Source: Novosphingobium clariflavum (lineage in GTDB: Bacteria > Pseudomonadota > Alphaproteobacteria > Sphingomonadales > Sphingomonadaceae). Taken from it: a DNA stretch of 64,000 bases. Of this stretch, positions 1 to 8,039 are shown in pieces. Both the position numbers and the translations under genes were made by a program. Positions within the stretch are counted from its first letter, which is position 1. Every line of letters starts with the position of its first letter. Location: contig NZ_JAPCWC010000004.1 of NCBI RefSeq assembly GCF_026420865.1, positions 1 through 64,000 on the forward strand, given 5' to 3'. A model generated the notes under the pieces. That model saw only the letters and a list, made by a program, of their open reading frames with translations, did no database searches and was not told the DNA's origin.

Positions 1-306
1 CGTGTTCACCCCTTGCGCCATCACCGCGAGATCGCCGTGGAAGCCGCTGACCGGGATGACCACATCGATGTCACCGCGATCATGTTCGGCCGACATGCGC
101 GCAATGCCCGAGGCCAGTTCGCCCACCGGCAGCAGCGCTGCATCGAGCAGCCGGTTGAAGGCGGCCAGCACTTCGGCGGTCTGGCGCGTCTGCCCGCCGG
201 AATCGAGCCGCCGCGACAGGTCGCCGCGCGCAAAGGCGGCTTCGAGGCGCGAGACTTCATCGAGGATCGCTTCGCTGGACGGCTTCGAGAAAAGGGTCAG
301 TGGCAT
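1..306 (-). CDS. Methyl-accepting chemotaxis protein, N-terminal fragment (cut by window edge)
   Basis: The frame is open from an ATG at 306 to base 1, giving 102 residues with no stop, so the gene continues to the left. The visible part has no membrane segment. It reads like a HAMP/receptor entry region: an amphipathic stretch around residues 20-55 (FARGDLSRRLD, then TAEVLAAFNRLLD) followed by MSAEHDRGDIDVVIPVSGF, a pattern common at the start of soluble alphaproteobacterial receptors. It is transcribed in the same direction as cheW and follows it by 117 bp, where cheR often sits in alphaproteobacterial che operons. The receptor assignment is an inference from this pattern and the context; the signalling domain is outside the window. 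Confidence 0.6.
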   Translation of the reverse strand, partial: MPLTLFSKPSSEAILDEVSRLEAAFARGDLSRRLDSGGQTRQTAEVLAAFNRLLDAALLPVGELASGIARMSAEHDRGDIDVVIPVSGFHGDLAVMAQGVNT

Positions 307-349
307 GGCGTTTCCCTGTGGTGGCTGCGGTCTCTGGGGCTTTGATCGG

Positions 350-414
350 CCTAAATTCGGGGTCGGGATTCGGGGCCTAAATTCGGGGCCCAAATTCGGG
401 GTCTGAATTCCGGG
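350..414. repeat. Five tandem 13-bp units between cheW and the next gene
   Basis: Five consecutive 13-bp units (350-362, 363-375, 376-388, 389-401, 402-414) share a core close to CCTAAATTCGGGG. They occupy most of the 117-bp gap between the cheW stop and the following receptor start. The unit is A/T-containing, unlike the GC-rich coding DNA around it. No function is known. Confidence 0.85.
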
Positions 415-423
415 CCCGGTTAC

Positions 424-921
424 TCAGTGCTGGAGCGTGCTCGCGGCGCCGGGCACGGCGCCGAAGATGTTCGCAAGGTCGGGGATGACAACGACGTCCT
501 CGGCCAGCCGCACCAGTTCGCGCACGTACTGGCGGCGCCAGCGCATCCCCAGCACCGGCGGCTCCGAACTGCGCGCGCGTTCGAGGATCGTCACTTCATG
601 GACCTTGTCGGTGCGCAGGCCGATCTGCGTCGCCTCGCCGTCCAGTTCGGTCTCGATCACGACGATGCGGTTGTCGGCCGTCGCCTCCTGGATCGGCATG
701 CCGAAAGCGACCCTGAGGTCGGCGATGGGAATGATCTTGCCCCGGAAGTTGACGACGCTGGCGACCAGCGCCGCCGCCCCCGGCACCCGCGTCTCGGGCA
801 GCAGGTCGAGGATCTCGCGGATGCTCACCGCCTCGATCGCCAGTCGCTCGTCGCCGATGTCGAAAGTCAGCACTTCCAGCTGGCCGCTGGCATCCCATTC
901 GGTGGTGGATCGTTCGCTCAT
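424..921 (-). CDS. cheW: Chemotaxis adaptor protein CheW
   Basis: A 165-residue protein, the usual size for CheW, which couples receptors to the kinase CheA in the cytoplasmic array. The single CheW-like SH3 fold shows the typical markers LTFDIGDERLAIEAVSIREIL near the N terminus, then NFRGKIIPIADLRVAFG and a late VVIPDLANIF segment. The ATG at 921 lies five bases after the cheA stop, so the two are surely co-transcribed. The only odd point is the 13-bp tandem repeat array just downstream. Confidence 0.93.
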   Translation of the reverse strand: MSERSTTEWDASGQLEVLTFDIGDERLAIEAVSIREILDLLPETRVPGAAALVASVVNFRGKIIPIADLRVAFGMPIQEATADNRIVVIETELDGEATQIGLRTDKVHEVTILERARSSEPPVLGMRWRRQYVRELVRLAEDVVVIPDLANIFGAVPGAASTLQH

Positions 922-926
922 GGCCC

Positions 927-3014
927 TCACCCGGCGGCGCGCAGCCGCTCCTCCTGCTGCTGGCCCAGCGCGACCAGCTGGACGACATCGAGGATCAGCG
1001 CGACGCCGCCGTCCCCCAGGATCGTCGCGCCCGAGAAGCTGGGGATGCCCCGGTGCAGGCACGACATCGACTTGATCACCGTCTGGTGGCTGCCGATGAT
1101 CTGGTCGACCACCAGCCCCACCCGCTCGCCGCCGGTGGCGATCACCACGATCTTCTGGAAGGCGTCGGGGCGGGTGCCGGTATCGAACAGCTCGCGCAGC
1201 CGCAGGAACGGCACCAGCTGTTCGCGCAGCTGGATCATCGAGCGCCCGCGCGAGCGGATGTCGTCCTCGAGGCTGAGCTCGATGCATTCCTCGACTGCGG
1301 CCAGCGGGATCACGTACTTGCCCTCGCCCACCCGCACCAGCAGCCCCTCGATGATCGCCAGGGTCAGCGGGATGCGCAGCGTCATCACCGAACCGCGCCC
1401 GGGCTGGCTGGTGACGTCGATGGTGCCGCGCAGCGCCTCGATGGTGCGCTTGACCACGTCCATGCCCACCCCGCGCCCGGAAAGGTTGGTGACCTGCGCG
1501 GCGGTGGAGAAGCCGGGCTGGAAGATCAGTTGCAGCAGTTCGCCATCGGCCAGCACCTGCCCCGGCTGGATCAGCCCGTTCGCCTCGGCCTTGGCGCGCA
1601 CCCGCTCGCGGTCGATGCCGCGCCCGTCGTCGGCGATGGTGATGAGCACTTCGCCCCCTGCCTGCTCGGCGGCCAGCCGCAGCCGCCCGCCGGCCGGCTT
1701 GCCGGCGGCAACGCGCTCCTCGGGCGGTTCGAGGCCATGGTCGCAGGAGTTGCGGATGAGATGGACGATCGGATCGGCGAGGCGCTCCGACACGGTCTTG
1801 TCGATCTCGGTGCTCTCGCCGTCGGTGACCAGTTCGATCACCTTGCCGGTCTCGCGCGCGAGGTCGTGGACGAGGCGGCGGAACCGCCCGAACAGCGTGG
1901 CGATCGGCACCATGCGCAGGACCATCGTGGTATCGCGCAGTTCGCTGGCCAGCCGCTCGACTTCCTCCGAGATCGAGCGCAGCGCCAGTTCGCCCGCCGG
2001 GCCGTTGATGCCGCCGCTGGCAAGCTGGGCGAGGCGGCTCTGGACGATCACCAGTTCGCCGACGCGGTCCATCAGCACGTCGAGCCGCTCGGCCGGAACA
2101 CGCACGCTTTCGCCCGTCGCCCTGGCCGCCCGTGCCGGGCCAGTTTCGGCCAGAGTCTGGGCCGGGGTCTGGGCCGGTCTGTCCGCAGGTGTCTGGGCCG
2201 GGGTCTCCGCAGGTGTCTGGGCGGCGGCGGGTAGCGGGGGCGCCAGCGGCGCGGCGGCGGTCAGCGGTTCGAGGCGCAAGTCCATGTCGTCCATCACGAA
2301 AATGAAGACATCCTCGATCGCCTCGCGCGTGGCCGGCCCGCGCAAGGTCACCTCCCAGCCGAGATGGCACTCCTGCGCCTCCAGGACATCGAGCGGCGGG
2401 ATCGCGCCGGTCTGGGCAACAACCTCCGCCTCGCCAAGATCGCGCAGTTCGTCGAGCAGGATCAGCGGGTTGGTGCCATTGGCCATGGCATCGGCGGGCA
2501 AGCGGAAAGCGATGCGCCAGCCGCCTTGCGCTTCCCCGGCATCGCCGCCGTCGCTGTTGCCGGTCGCGGCATCGCGGGTTGTGGCAGGAGGCGGCGCGGC
2601 CGTGTCGCCGATCGCGGCGTGAAGCTGCGCGAGGATCGCCTCTCCCGCCGCCGCAATGCCCGCTGCCGCAAGGCCCGCCCCCGATGCCTGCCCCTGCACC
2701 TCGACCAGCGCGCGCATGTGGTCCATCGCCGAGAGCGTGACGGCCACCAGCTCCTGCGTCGCCGGGGCCAGTCCCTTGCGCACGCGGTCGAAGGCGGTCT
2801 CGCAGTGGTGGGTAAAGGCCGCGAGGGCATCAAAGCCGAACATCGCCCCCGAGCCCTTGAGCGTGTGCATGCCGCGAAAGACGGTATCGATCAGCTCGCG
2901 GCTGCCGAGGTCATGGGTGAGGTCGAGCAGCGCCTGCTCGGTGCCGTCGAGCAGGTCGGCCGCCTCGACGCGAAACGCTGCGACCGGATCCTGCCCTTCC
3001 CCCACCCCGCTCAC
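927..3014 (-). CDS. cheA: Chemotaxis histidine kinase CheA
   Basis: A 695-residue cytoplasmic kinase that phosphorylates CheY in response to receptors. An N-terminal HPt (P1) domain has the phospho-acceptor in GMHTLKGSG (His50). A linker of about residues 255-290 is built of imperfect QTPAET/QTPAQT repeats. Then come dimerisation and HATPase domains (HLIRNSCDHGLE N-box, DDGRGID, and GVGMDVV G-box) and a C-terminal CheW-like P5 domain. The GTG start at 3014 overlaps the cheY stop in a GTGA, implying translational coupling. A classical P2 CheY-docking domain is not obvious; the repeat-rich stretch may stand in its place, which is inference. Confidence 0.95.
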   Translation of the reverse strand: MSGVGEGQDPVAAFRVEAADLLDGTEQALLDLTHDLGSRELIDTVFRGMHTLKGSGAMFGFDALAAFTHHCETAFDRVRKGLAPATQELVAVTLSAMDHMRALVEVQGQASGAGLAAAGIAAAGEAILAQLHAAIGDTAAPPPATTRDAATGNSDGGDAGEAQGGWRIAFRLPADAMANGTNPLILLDELRDLGEAEVVAQTGAIPPLDVLEAQECHLGWEVTLRGPATREAIEDVFIFVMDDMDLRLEPLTAAAPLAPPLPAAAQTPAETPAQTPADRPAQTPAQTLAETGPARAARATGESVRVPAERLDVLMDRVGELVIVQSRLAQLASGGINGPAGELALRSISEEVERLASELRDTTMVLRMVPIATLFGRFRRLVHDLARETGKVIELVTDGESTEIDKTVSERLADPIVHLIRNSCDHGLEPPEERVAAGKPAGGRLRLAAEQAGGEVLITIADDGRGIDRERVRAKAEANGLIQPGQVLADGELLQLIFQPGFSTAAQVTNLSGRGVGMDVVKRTIEALRGTIDVTSQPGRGSVMTLRIPLTLAIIEGLLVRVGEGKYVIPLAAVEECIELSLEDDIRSRGRSMIQLREQLVPFLRLRELFDTGTRPDAFQKIVVIATGGERVGLVVDQIIGSHQTVIKSMSCLHRGIPSFSGATILGDGGVALILDVVQLVALGQQQEERLRAAG

Positions 3015-3376
3015 TGCCCCAGCACCTTGCGCACGACCCGCAGCAGGTTCTCCGGCTCGAACGGCTTGACCAGCCAGCCAGTCGCCCCGGCGGCACGGGC
3101 CTGCTGCTTGAGCCCTTCGTCGGATTCGGTGGTGAGGAAGATGATCGGCGTGCCCGCCTGGACCGGCAGCTTGCGGATCTCGCGGATCATCTCCAGCCCG
3201 TTCATGTTGGGCATGTTGAGATCGGTGATGATGAGGTCGAACTTGGCATTGCCGGCGCTGGCAAGCCCCTGCACCCCGTCGCCCGCCTCCTGGACCGTGT
3301 GCCCGGCCCCGGACAGGGCGATGCGGATCGCCATGCGGATGCTGGAGGAATCGTCGACGGTGAGGATCGTGCTCAT
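3011..3376 (-). CDS. cheY: Single-domain response regulator CheY
   Basis: A 121-residue stand-alone receiver domain. The acidic pocket is Asp8-Asp9, the phospho-acceptor is Asp52 in LIITDLNMP, the switch Thr is in FLTTES (82-83) and the conserved Lys is Lys104 in LVKPFEP. No output domain follows, as expected for a CheY that acts by binding a motor or other target. The ATG at 3376 overlaps the STAS gene stop by four bases and the stop overlaps cheA, so the three genes are tightly coupled. Confidence 0.93.
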   Translation of the reverse strand: MSTILTVDDSSSIRMAIRIALSGAGHTVQEAGDGVQGLASAGNAKFDLIITDLNMPNMNGLEMIREIRKLPVQAGTPIIFLTTESDEGLKQQARAAGATGWLVKPFEPENLLRVVRKVLGQ

Positions 3377-3678
3377 CGGCCCTGCTCCTCGCCCAGCCAG
3401 AACGCGCGGTCAGCCGGTGAAGGCGCGGTCAGGAAGCCGCCCCGGCGCAGCAAGGCCTCCAGCGCCGCATTGGCGGGGGCGCAAAGCGCGAAGCGGCGAC
3501 CGGTGCGGGCGGCATGGACGCGCGCCGCCGCGACCAGCTGGATCAGGCTGAGATCCGCCTCGACCACGGCAGAGGCATCGAGTTCGACATCGCCGTGCTC
3601 GTCGAAGGCTGCAAGCAGGCTCTCACAGATCGTCTCCGCATTGCGGATGGTCGCAGATTCTCCAAGGGGAACAAGCAT
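3373..3678 (-). CDS. STAS-domain protein in the che operon
   Basis: A 101-residue soluble protein with the alpha/beta layout of a STAS (anti-sigma-antagonist-like) domain: an early ATIRNAETICESLLAAF helix, the strand DVELDASAVVEADLSLIQLVAAA and a closing LLRRGGFLTAP. A small STAS gene just ahead of cheY is typical of alphaproteobacterial che operons (the orf2 position in rhizobia), so this is probably part of the core cluster, not a sigma-factor regulator. The usual Asp-Ser phosphorylation pair of anti-sigma antagonists is not clear: a VVEADLS sequence occupies that site. GAGGGC lies just ahead of the ATG at 3678. Confidence 0.8.
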   Translation of the reverse strand: MLVPLGESATIRNAETICESLLAAFDEHGDVELDASAVVEADLSLIQLVAAARVHAARTGRRFALCAPANAALEALLRRGGFLTAPSPADRAFWLGEEQGR

Positions 3679-3749
3679 CTGCCCTCACCGGGAAAGGAAT
3701 GGGATAGCCCTGCAATAGCGATCAAGGGTGAGCATATCATTCGGCCCCG

Positions 3750-5435
3750 CTAGCGGGGTTTACGGGGATCACCGGCTGCGGTTTGCTGACGGATCAGCGT
3801 GCCGAGGTCGATCACGGTGTAGACATGCTCGCCCCGCGAGATCGTGCGCGCCAGCAGCCCCGCCGACCCTGCGCCCTGCTTCTGCTGCAGCATCTGCACG
3901 GGCGCGCGTTCCACCGAGATCAGCTCGTCGACCTCAAAACCCATGCGGCGATCGCCATCGGACGAAATCACCGAGAACCCGCTTCCCGCCGCCGATCGGC
4001 CATGGCCGATCAGCCCCGCCAGCGAGACCAGCGGAATCGCGTGCCCGCGGTGGGTGATCAGCGCCTGTCGCAGCCCCTGCCCGGCCAGCGCGATGCGGCG
4101 GGCGCTGTGCGGCAGGATCTCCTCGATCTGCTCCAGCGGCAGGGCATGACGGGCGCTGCCCAGCCGCACGATCAGGAACGGCCGGCTGGCCGCGTAGCCC
4201 CCGGATGCCGGCGCGCCCTGCCGGGCGATACCGGCCGCTTCGGCCGCATCGGTTTCGCCCGCTTCCTCCAGTCCCGCGAGCGCCAGCAAGCCCGGCCATT
4301 GCCGCAGGGCCGCCGCATCGACGACCAGCCGCAGCACCCCGCCAAATTCGTGTACCCCGGCAAACAGGTCGCCATGGGCCAGCGCGCCGGACTGGAGCGG
4401 CAGGATCTCGCTGGTGCGAAGCTGGATCATGTCGTGCACCGCATCGATGCGCAGCGCCATCAGCCGCTCTTCCACCCCGACCCGCACGACCAGGCACGGC
4501 GCCATGCCGCAGGGCTGCGCCTGGCCCAGCCCGAACAGCCGCAAGGTATCGACCACCGGGATCCGCCGCCCCTTGTGCTGCAACATGCCGATCCACACCG
4601 GGTCCTGCACCGCGCAGGGCAGGATCGGCCGCTCGGGCACGGTCGCGTCGATCACTTCGGCGGCGAAGGCGAAACCATGCTCGCCGATGCTGACCAGCAG
4701 CTGCGGCTGTCCCTTGGCGAGGCTGTCGGCCGCCGCCTGCATCGAGGAGCGGGCGCTCGGCATGCCCTCCAGCGCCGCCAGCGCCGCCGCATCGACGATC
4801 ACCCCGCTGCCGAGCGCGGTGACAAAGGCCGCAGGGGTTGTCACCGCCTGCACCGAACCGACGCGGCGCAGCGGCGTGATGCTGTCGGCATCCAGCCGCA
4901 CCACGCCGCAGATCTCGGAGATCACGAGCCCGAAGACATGGCCGTCGTGGCGCACGATCAGGATGACCGGCGGGCCCTGCTCTGCCTGCGCTCCCTCACC
5001 CGGGGCCTCGCTGTCCTGGGCCTCGCTGTCCTGGGCCTCGCTGTCCTGGGACTCGCTGTCCTGGGCCAGGGCCTCGGGCACGCCGCCCTCCAGCTGCAGC
5101 AGCGCCCCGAGGTCGAGCACCGGCACCACCGAGCCGCGCAAGTCGAAGGCGCCGCGCAGCTCCGGGCGGGCATGGGGCCAGGCCAGCAGTTCGGGCGGAT
5201 GCGGCACGACCTCGCGGATGCTCTCGATCGCGAAGGCCGCCTTGAGCCGCCCGGCGCGGATGATCCCGTAGAGACCCGGAACCTGCGGCGCGGTCACCGC
5301 TTCGCCCGCCACTTCGGCCGCCGGAGCGGTGACCGCAGTCGCGGCGCCTGCCGCCGCCTCCCGCCGCCGCCCGGACTTGCCCGCCGCGATCGCGTAAGTC
5401 CCGGCGGCGCGTGCCTCACTGCGGGCTGGCGGCAT
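3750..5435 (-). CDS. Chemotaxis scaffold with three CheW domains
   Basis: A 561-residue cytoplasmic protein with three successive CheW-like domains, at about residues 53-215, 240-385 and 405-556. Each has the CheW signature: PGLYGIIRAGRLKAAFAIESIREVV; QLLVSIGEHGFAFAAEVIDATV; PFLIVRLGSARHALPLEQIEEIL. The first domain is interrupted by an acidic insert of QDSEA repeats (around residues 124-145). Its start overlaps the end of the upstream receptor gene by 20 bp and it lies 72 bp ahead of the STAS gene, so it belongs to the same operon. It probably links several receptor or kinase tips in the array. Whether every domain binds CheA or receptors is unknown. Confidence 0.88.
   Translation of the reverse strand: MPPARSEARAAGTYAIAAGKSGRRREAAAGAATAVTAPAAEVAGEAVTAPQVPGLYGIIRAGRLKAAFAIESIREVVPHPPELLAWPHARPELRGAFDLRGSVVPVLDLGALLQLEGGVPEALAQDSESQDSEAQDSEAQDSEAPGEGAQAEQGPPVILIVRHDGHVFGLVISEICGVVRLDADSITPLRRVGSVQAVTTPAAFVTALGSGVIVDAAALAALEGMPSARSSMQAAADSLAKGQPQLLVSIGEHGFAFAAEVIDATVPERPILPCAVQDPVWIGMLQHKGRRIPVVDTLRLFGLGQAQPCGMAPCLVVRVGVEERLMALRIDAVHDMIQLRTSEILPLQSGALAHGDLFAGVHEFGGVLRLVVDAAALRQWPGLLALAGLEEAGETDAAEAAGIARQGAPASGGYAASRPFLIVRLGSARHALPLEQIEEILPHSARRIALAGQGLRQALITHRGHAIPLVSLAGLIGHGRSAAGSGFSVISSDGDRRMGFEVDELISVERAPVQMLQQKQGAGSAGLLARTISRGEHVYTVIDLGTLIRQQTAAGDPRKPR
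5005..5064. repeat. Four 15-bp in-frame repeats encoding QDSEA
   Basis: Units at 5005-5019, 5020-5034 and 5035-5049 are identical (GCCTCGCTGTCCTGG) and 5050-5064 differs by one base. They lie in frame in the three-CheW gene and encode an acidic QDSEA/QDSES string. Near-identity at nucleotide level suggests recent slippage expansion, and the copy number may vary between strains. Confidence 0.9.
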
Positions 5436-7866
5436 TCGTCAGCTTCTGGATCAGCGCGACGACCTCGTTCGAGACCTCGTCCTGCGTCTTGGCCGATCCG
5501 GCGATCGCCTCGATGGCATCGGCGGTCTGGTGCACCGAGTTCTCGATGTCCTCGAAGGCGTCCTTGGCCTCCTTCGAGCGCTCGGTGCCCTGGACGATGC
5601 AGCTCAGCGAATCCTCGATCAGCCGGCTGATGTCGCGCGCCGCCGTGCTGGAGCGCTCGGCCAGACGGCGGACCTCGCCGGCCACCACCGAGAAGCCGAC
5701 GCCGTGCTCGCCCGCCCGCGCGGCCTCGATCTCGGCATTGAAGGCCAGCAAGTTGGTCTGCCCGGCGATCTCGCTGATCACCTTGACGATCTCGGCGATG
5801 CCCGAGGCCGATTTCTGGATCAGCTCGATGGTCTCGATCGCCCGGCCCAGCGCGGTATTGCCCGCCGTGGCATCCAGCCGCGTCTTGCCCGCAAGGCCAT
5901 GGGCCAGCTCGGTGGAACTGTTGATCGCGCAGATCGACCCGGTCAGCCGCCCGACCAGCCCGTCGAGATCCTTGGCCCGCTCGGAAATCTGCCGGTGCAG
6001 CATGACCTCGTCGGTCACGTCGTGGGCGTACTTGATGATCCGCTCCGGCTCGCCGCGCAGGTTCAGCACCGGATTGTAGGTGGCCTGGATGAAGATGTCC
6101 CGGTCATACTTGCCGACGCGGTGGAAGGTCCCCGAATGCGGCTCGCCCTTGTTGAGGATCAGCCAGAAATCGCGGTAGTCCTGGCTGCGGATATAGTCCG
6201 GGGCGCAGAACATCGAATGGTGCTGGCCCTTGATCTCGCGCAGGCTGTAGCCGGTGATGCGCAGGAAATTGTCGTTGGCGGTGATGACCTTGCCGTCGAG
6301 ATCGAACTCGATCACCGCCTGCGACTTGCTGATCGCCTCGATGCGCGAGCGGAAGTCGTTGGCCAGGCACTGCTGGTCGGTGACGTCGAGCGCGTACTTG
6401 ATGACCTTGATCGGCTTGCCGTTGAGGTCGAACACCGGATTGTAGCTGGCGCTGATCCAGACGTCCTGCCCCCGGCTGTTGATGCGCCGGTATTCGCCGG
6501 TATCGCATTCGCCGCGGGCCAGCTTCTCCCAGAACGCGGCATAGGCCTCGCTCTGGACATGGGCCGGGTCGCAGAAGATGCGGTGATGGCGCCCGCGCAC
6601 CTGATCCAGCGAATAGCCCATGAGTGCCAGGAAGTTGGCATTGGCGTCGAGGACGTTGCCCTTGAGATCGAACTCCACCACCGCCTGGGCCCGGTCGATC
6701 GCCCGGGTCCGCCCTTCGAGTTCGATGGTGCGCTGGTTCTGCGCGGTGACGTCCGAGGCGAACTTGACGACCTTGATCGGCCGCCCGTCGAGACCGAAGA
6801 TCGGGTTGTAGGTGGCGGTGATCCACAGCTCGCGCCCGCCATTGGCGAGGCGCTTGAACTGGCCGCTGACGAATTCGCCGGCCCGCAGCCGGCGCCACAG
6901 GGCCTGGTACTCGTCGGTCTTCACATAGGCCTCGTCGCAGAACATGCGGTGATGCTGACCGACGATGGCGGCGCTTTCGTAGCCGAAGATCTTGAGGAAA
7001 TTGTCGTTGGCCTTGAGCACCTTGCCCGTGAGGTCGAACTCGATGACGGCCTGCGCCCGGTCGATCGCGGCGGCATGGCCGCGCGCTTCCTGCGCGGCCA
7101 TGCGCCGCTCGGTGACGTCGAGCGCGAGCTTGAGAATCTTGACCGGATTGCCGTCCTGATCGAACACCGGGTTGTAGCTGGCCTCGACCCAGACGTCCGA
7201 GCCGTCCTTGCGCCGCCGCCGGTATTCGCCCTGATCTAGCTCGCCGCGCCCCAGCCGTTCCCAGAACTGGCGATAGGCCGGGCTTGCGACGTAGTCGTCG
7301 TCGCAGAACATGCGGTGATGCTGGCCGACGAGGTCGGCGGCCTCGTACTGCATGAGGGCGAGGAAGTTCTCGTTGGCGCCGAGGATATTGCCGGCAAGGT
7401 CGAACTCGATGGTGGCAAAGCCGCGCCGCAGCGCCCGGCTGATCGATTCGGCGGCGGCCCTCTCGAACTCGCGGGCCGTGACCTCGCGGGCGTAGACCAG
7501 CACCGACAGCACCTCGCCCCGCTCGTCACGGGTCGGCACATAGGTTTCCTCGAGCGAGACGCGCGCGCCGTCGCGATGCGCGAAGGCGCGCAGGAAGGTC
7601 GTTTCCTCCGCCGCCAGCACCGCGCTCCAGACCGCCTCGGGCGCGTCCTCGCCGTGGTCGTAGAGGGCCGAAAACGGCTGGCCGACCAGCGCCGCCTCGT
7701 CCTTGCGGACATAGTCGCAGAAGCGCGGATTGGCATGGAGCAGCGCGCCGTCCGGCGAGAACTGGCAGATCGCGAAAGCATGGTTGATCGCATCGAAGCG
7801 ATGTTCGAGCAGCGCGGTGTTGACGGCGACCCGGGACAAGTCGCGATCGAAGGAATGGTCGGCCAT
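5416..7866 (-). CDS. Soluble chemoreceptor with five PAS domains
   Basis: About 816 residues from the ATG at 7866; a longer reading from 7938 is possible but adds an unconvincing leader. There is no membrane segment, so it is a cytoplasmic receptor. PAS 1 (about 20-130) is divergent. PAS 2-5 are close copies, each starting like AVIEFDLxGKVLxANDNFL and carrying GQHHRMFC and SYNPVFDxxGxPIK, with a spacing of exactly 122 residues. A short MCP signalling hairpin follows, with the tip motif SEIAGQTNLLAFNAEIEAARAG. Flavin- or haem-binding ligands could not be confirmed. First gene of the che operon, hence the likely main input. Confidence 0.9.
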   Translation of the reverse strand: MADHSFDRDLSRVAVNTALLEHRFDAINHAFAICQFSPDGALLHANPRFCDYVRKDEAALVGQPFSALYDHGEDAPEAVWSAVLAAEETTFLRAFAHRDGARVSLEETYVPTRDERGEVLSVLVYAREVTAREFERAAAESISRALRRGFATIEFDLAGNILGANENFLALMQYEAADLVGQHHRMFCDDDYVASPAYRQFWERLGRGELDQGEYRRRRKDGSDVWVEASYNPVFDQDGNPVKILKLALDVTERRMAAQEARGHAAAIDRAQAVIEFDLTGKVLKANDNFLKIFGYESAAIVGQHHRMFCDEAYVKTDEYQALWRRLRAGEFVSGQFKRLANGGRELWITATYNPIFGLDGRPIKVVKFASDVTAQNQRTIELEGRTRAIDRAQAVVEFDLKGNVLDANANFLALMGYSLDQVRGRHHRIFCDPAHVQSEAYAAFWEKLARGECDTGEYRRINSRGQDVWISASYNPVFDLNGKPIKVIKYALDVTDQQCLANDFRSRIEAISKSQAVIEFDLDGKVITANDNFLRITGYSLREIKGQHHSMFCAPDYIRSQDYRDFWLILNKGEPHSGTFHRVGKYDRDIFIQATYNPVLNLRGEPERIIKYAHDVTDEVMLHRQISERAKDLDGLVGRLTGSICAINSSTELAHGLAGKTRLDATAGNTALGRAIETIELIQKSASGIAEIVKVISEIAGQTNLLAFNAEIEAARAGEHGVGFSVVAGEVRRLAERSSTAARDISRLIEDSLSCIVQGTERSKEAKDAFEDIENSVHQTADAIEAIAGSAKTQDEVSNEVVALIQKLTNAASPQ

Positions 7867-7956
7867 GGAGTGCTTTCGCCAGCAGGAAACCTGCCCTGGC
7901 CATAAGCGCAAGATCCCCAAGGCACTCACAATCGCCATCCTGGGAAGAATACCTGA

Positions 7957-7989
7957 CCGGCCCCGTCCGCCGGGGACGGACGGGGCCGG
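7957..7989 (-). terminator. GC-rich hairpin downstream of the sulfatase gene
   Basis: A perfect 12-bp stem (CCGGCCCCGTCC paired with GGACGGGGCCGG) with a nine-base loop, 50 bp past the sulfatase stop. It lacks a clear U-tract, so termination is plausible but unproven. Confidence 0.5.
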
Positions 7990-8039
7990 ATGCGTCAGGG
8001 CCCGACGTCTCAGAGCCCGGCGTCCCAGAACCGCGCGCC

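Noticed and set aside
424..2622. Very long open frames on both strands across cheA/cheW (for example 731 codons on the plus strand)
   Set aside because: GC-rich shadow frames: low-complexity Arg/Ala/Pro/Ser translations without domains, overlapping clearly conserved che genes.
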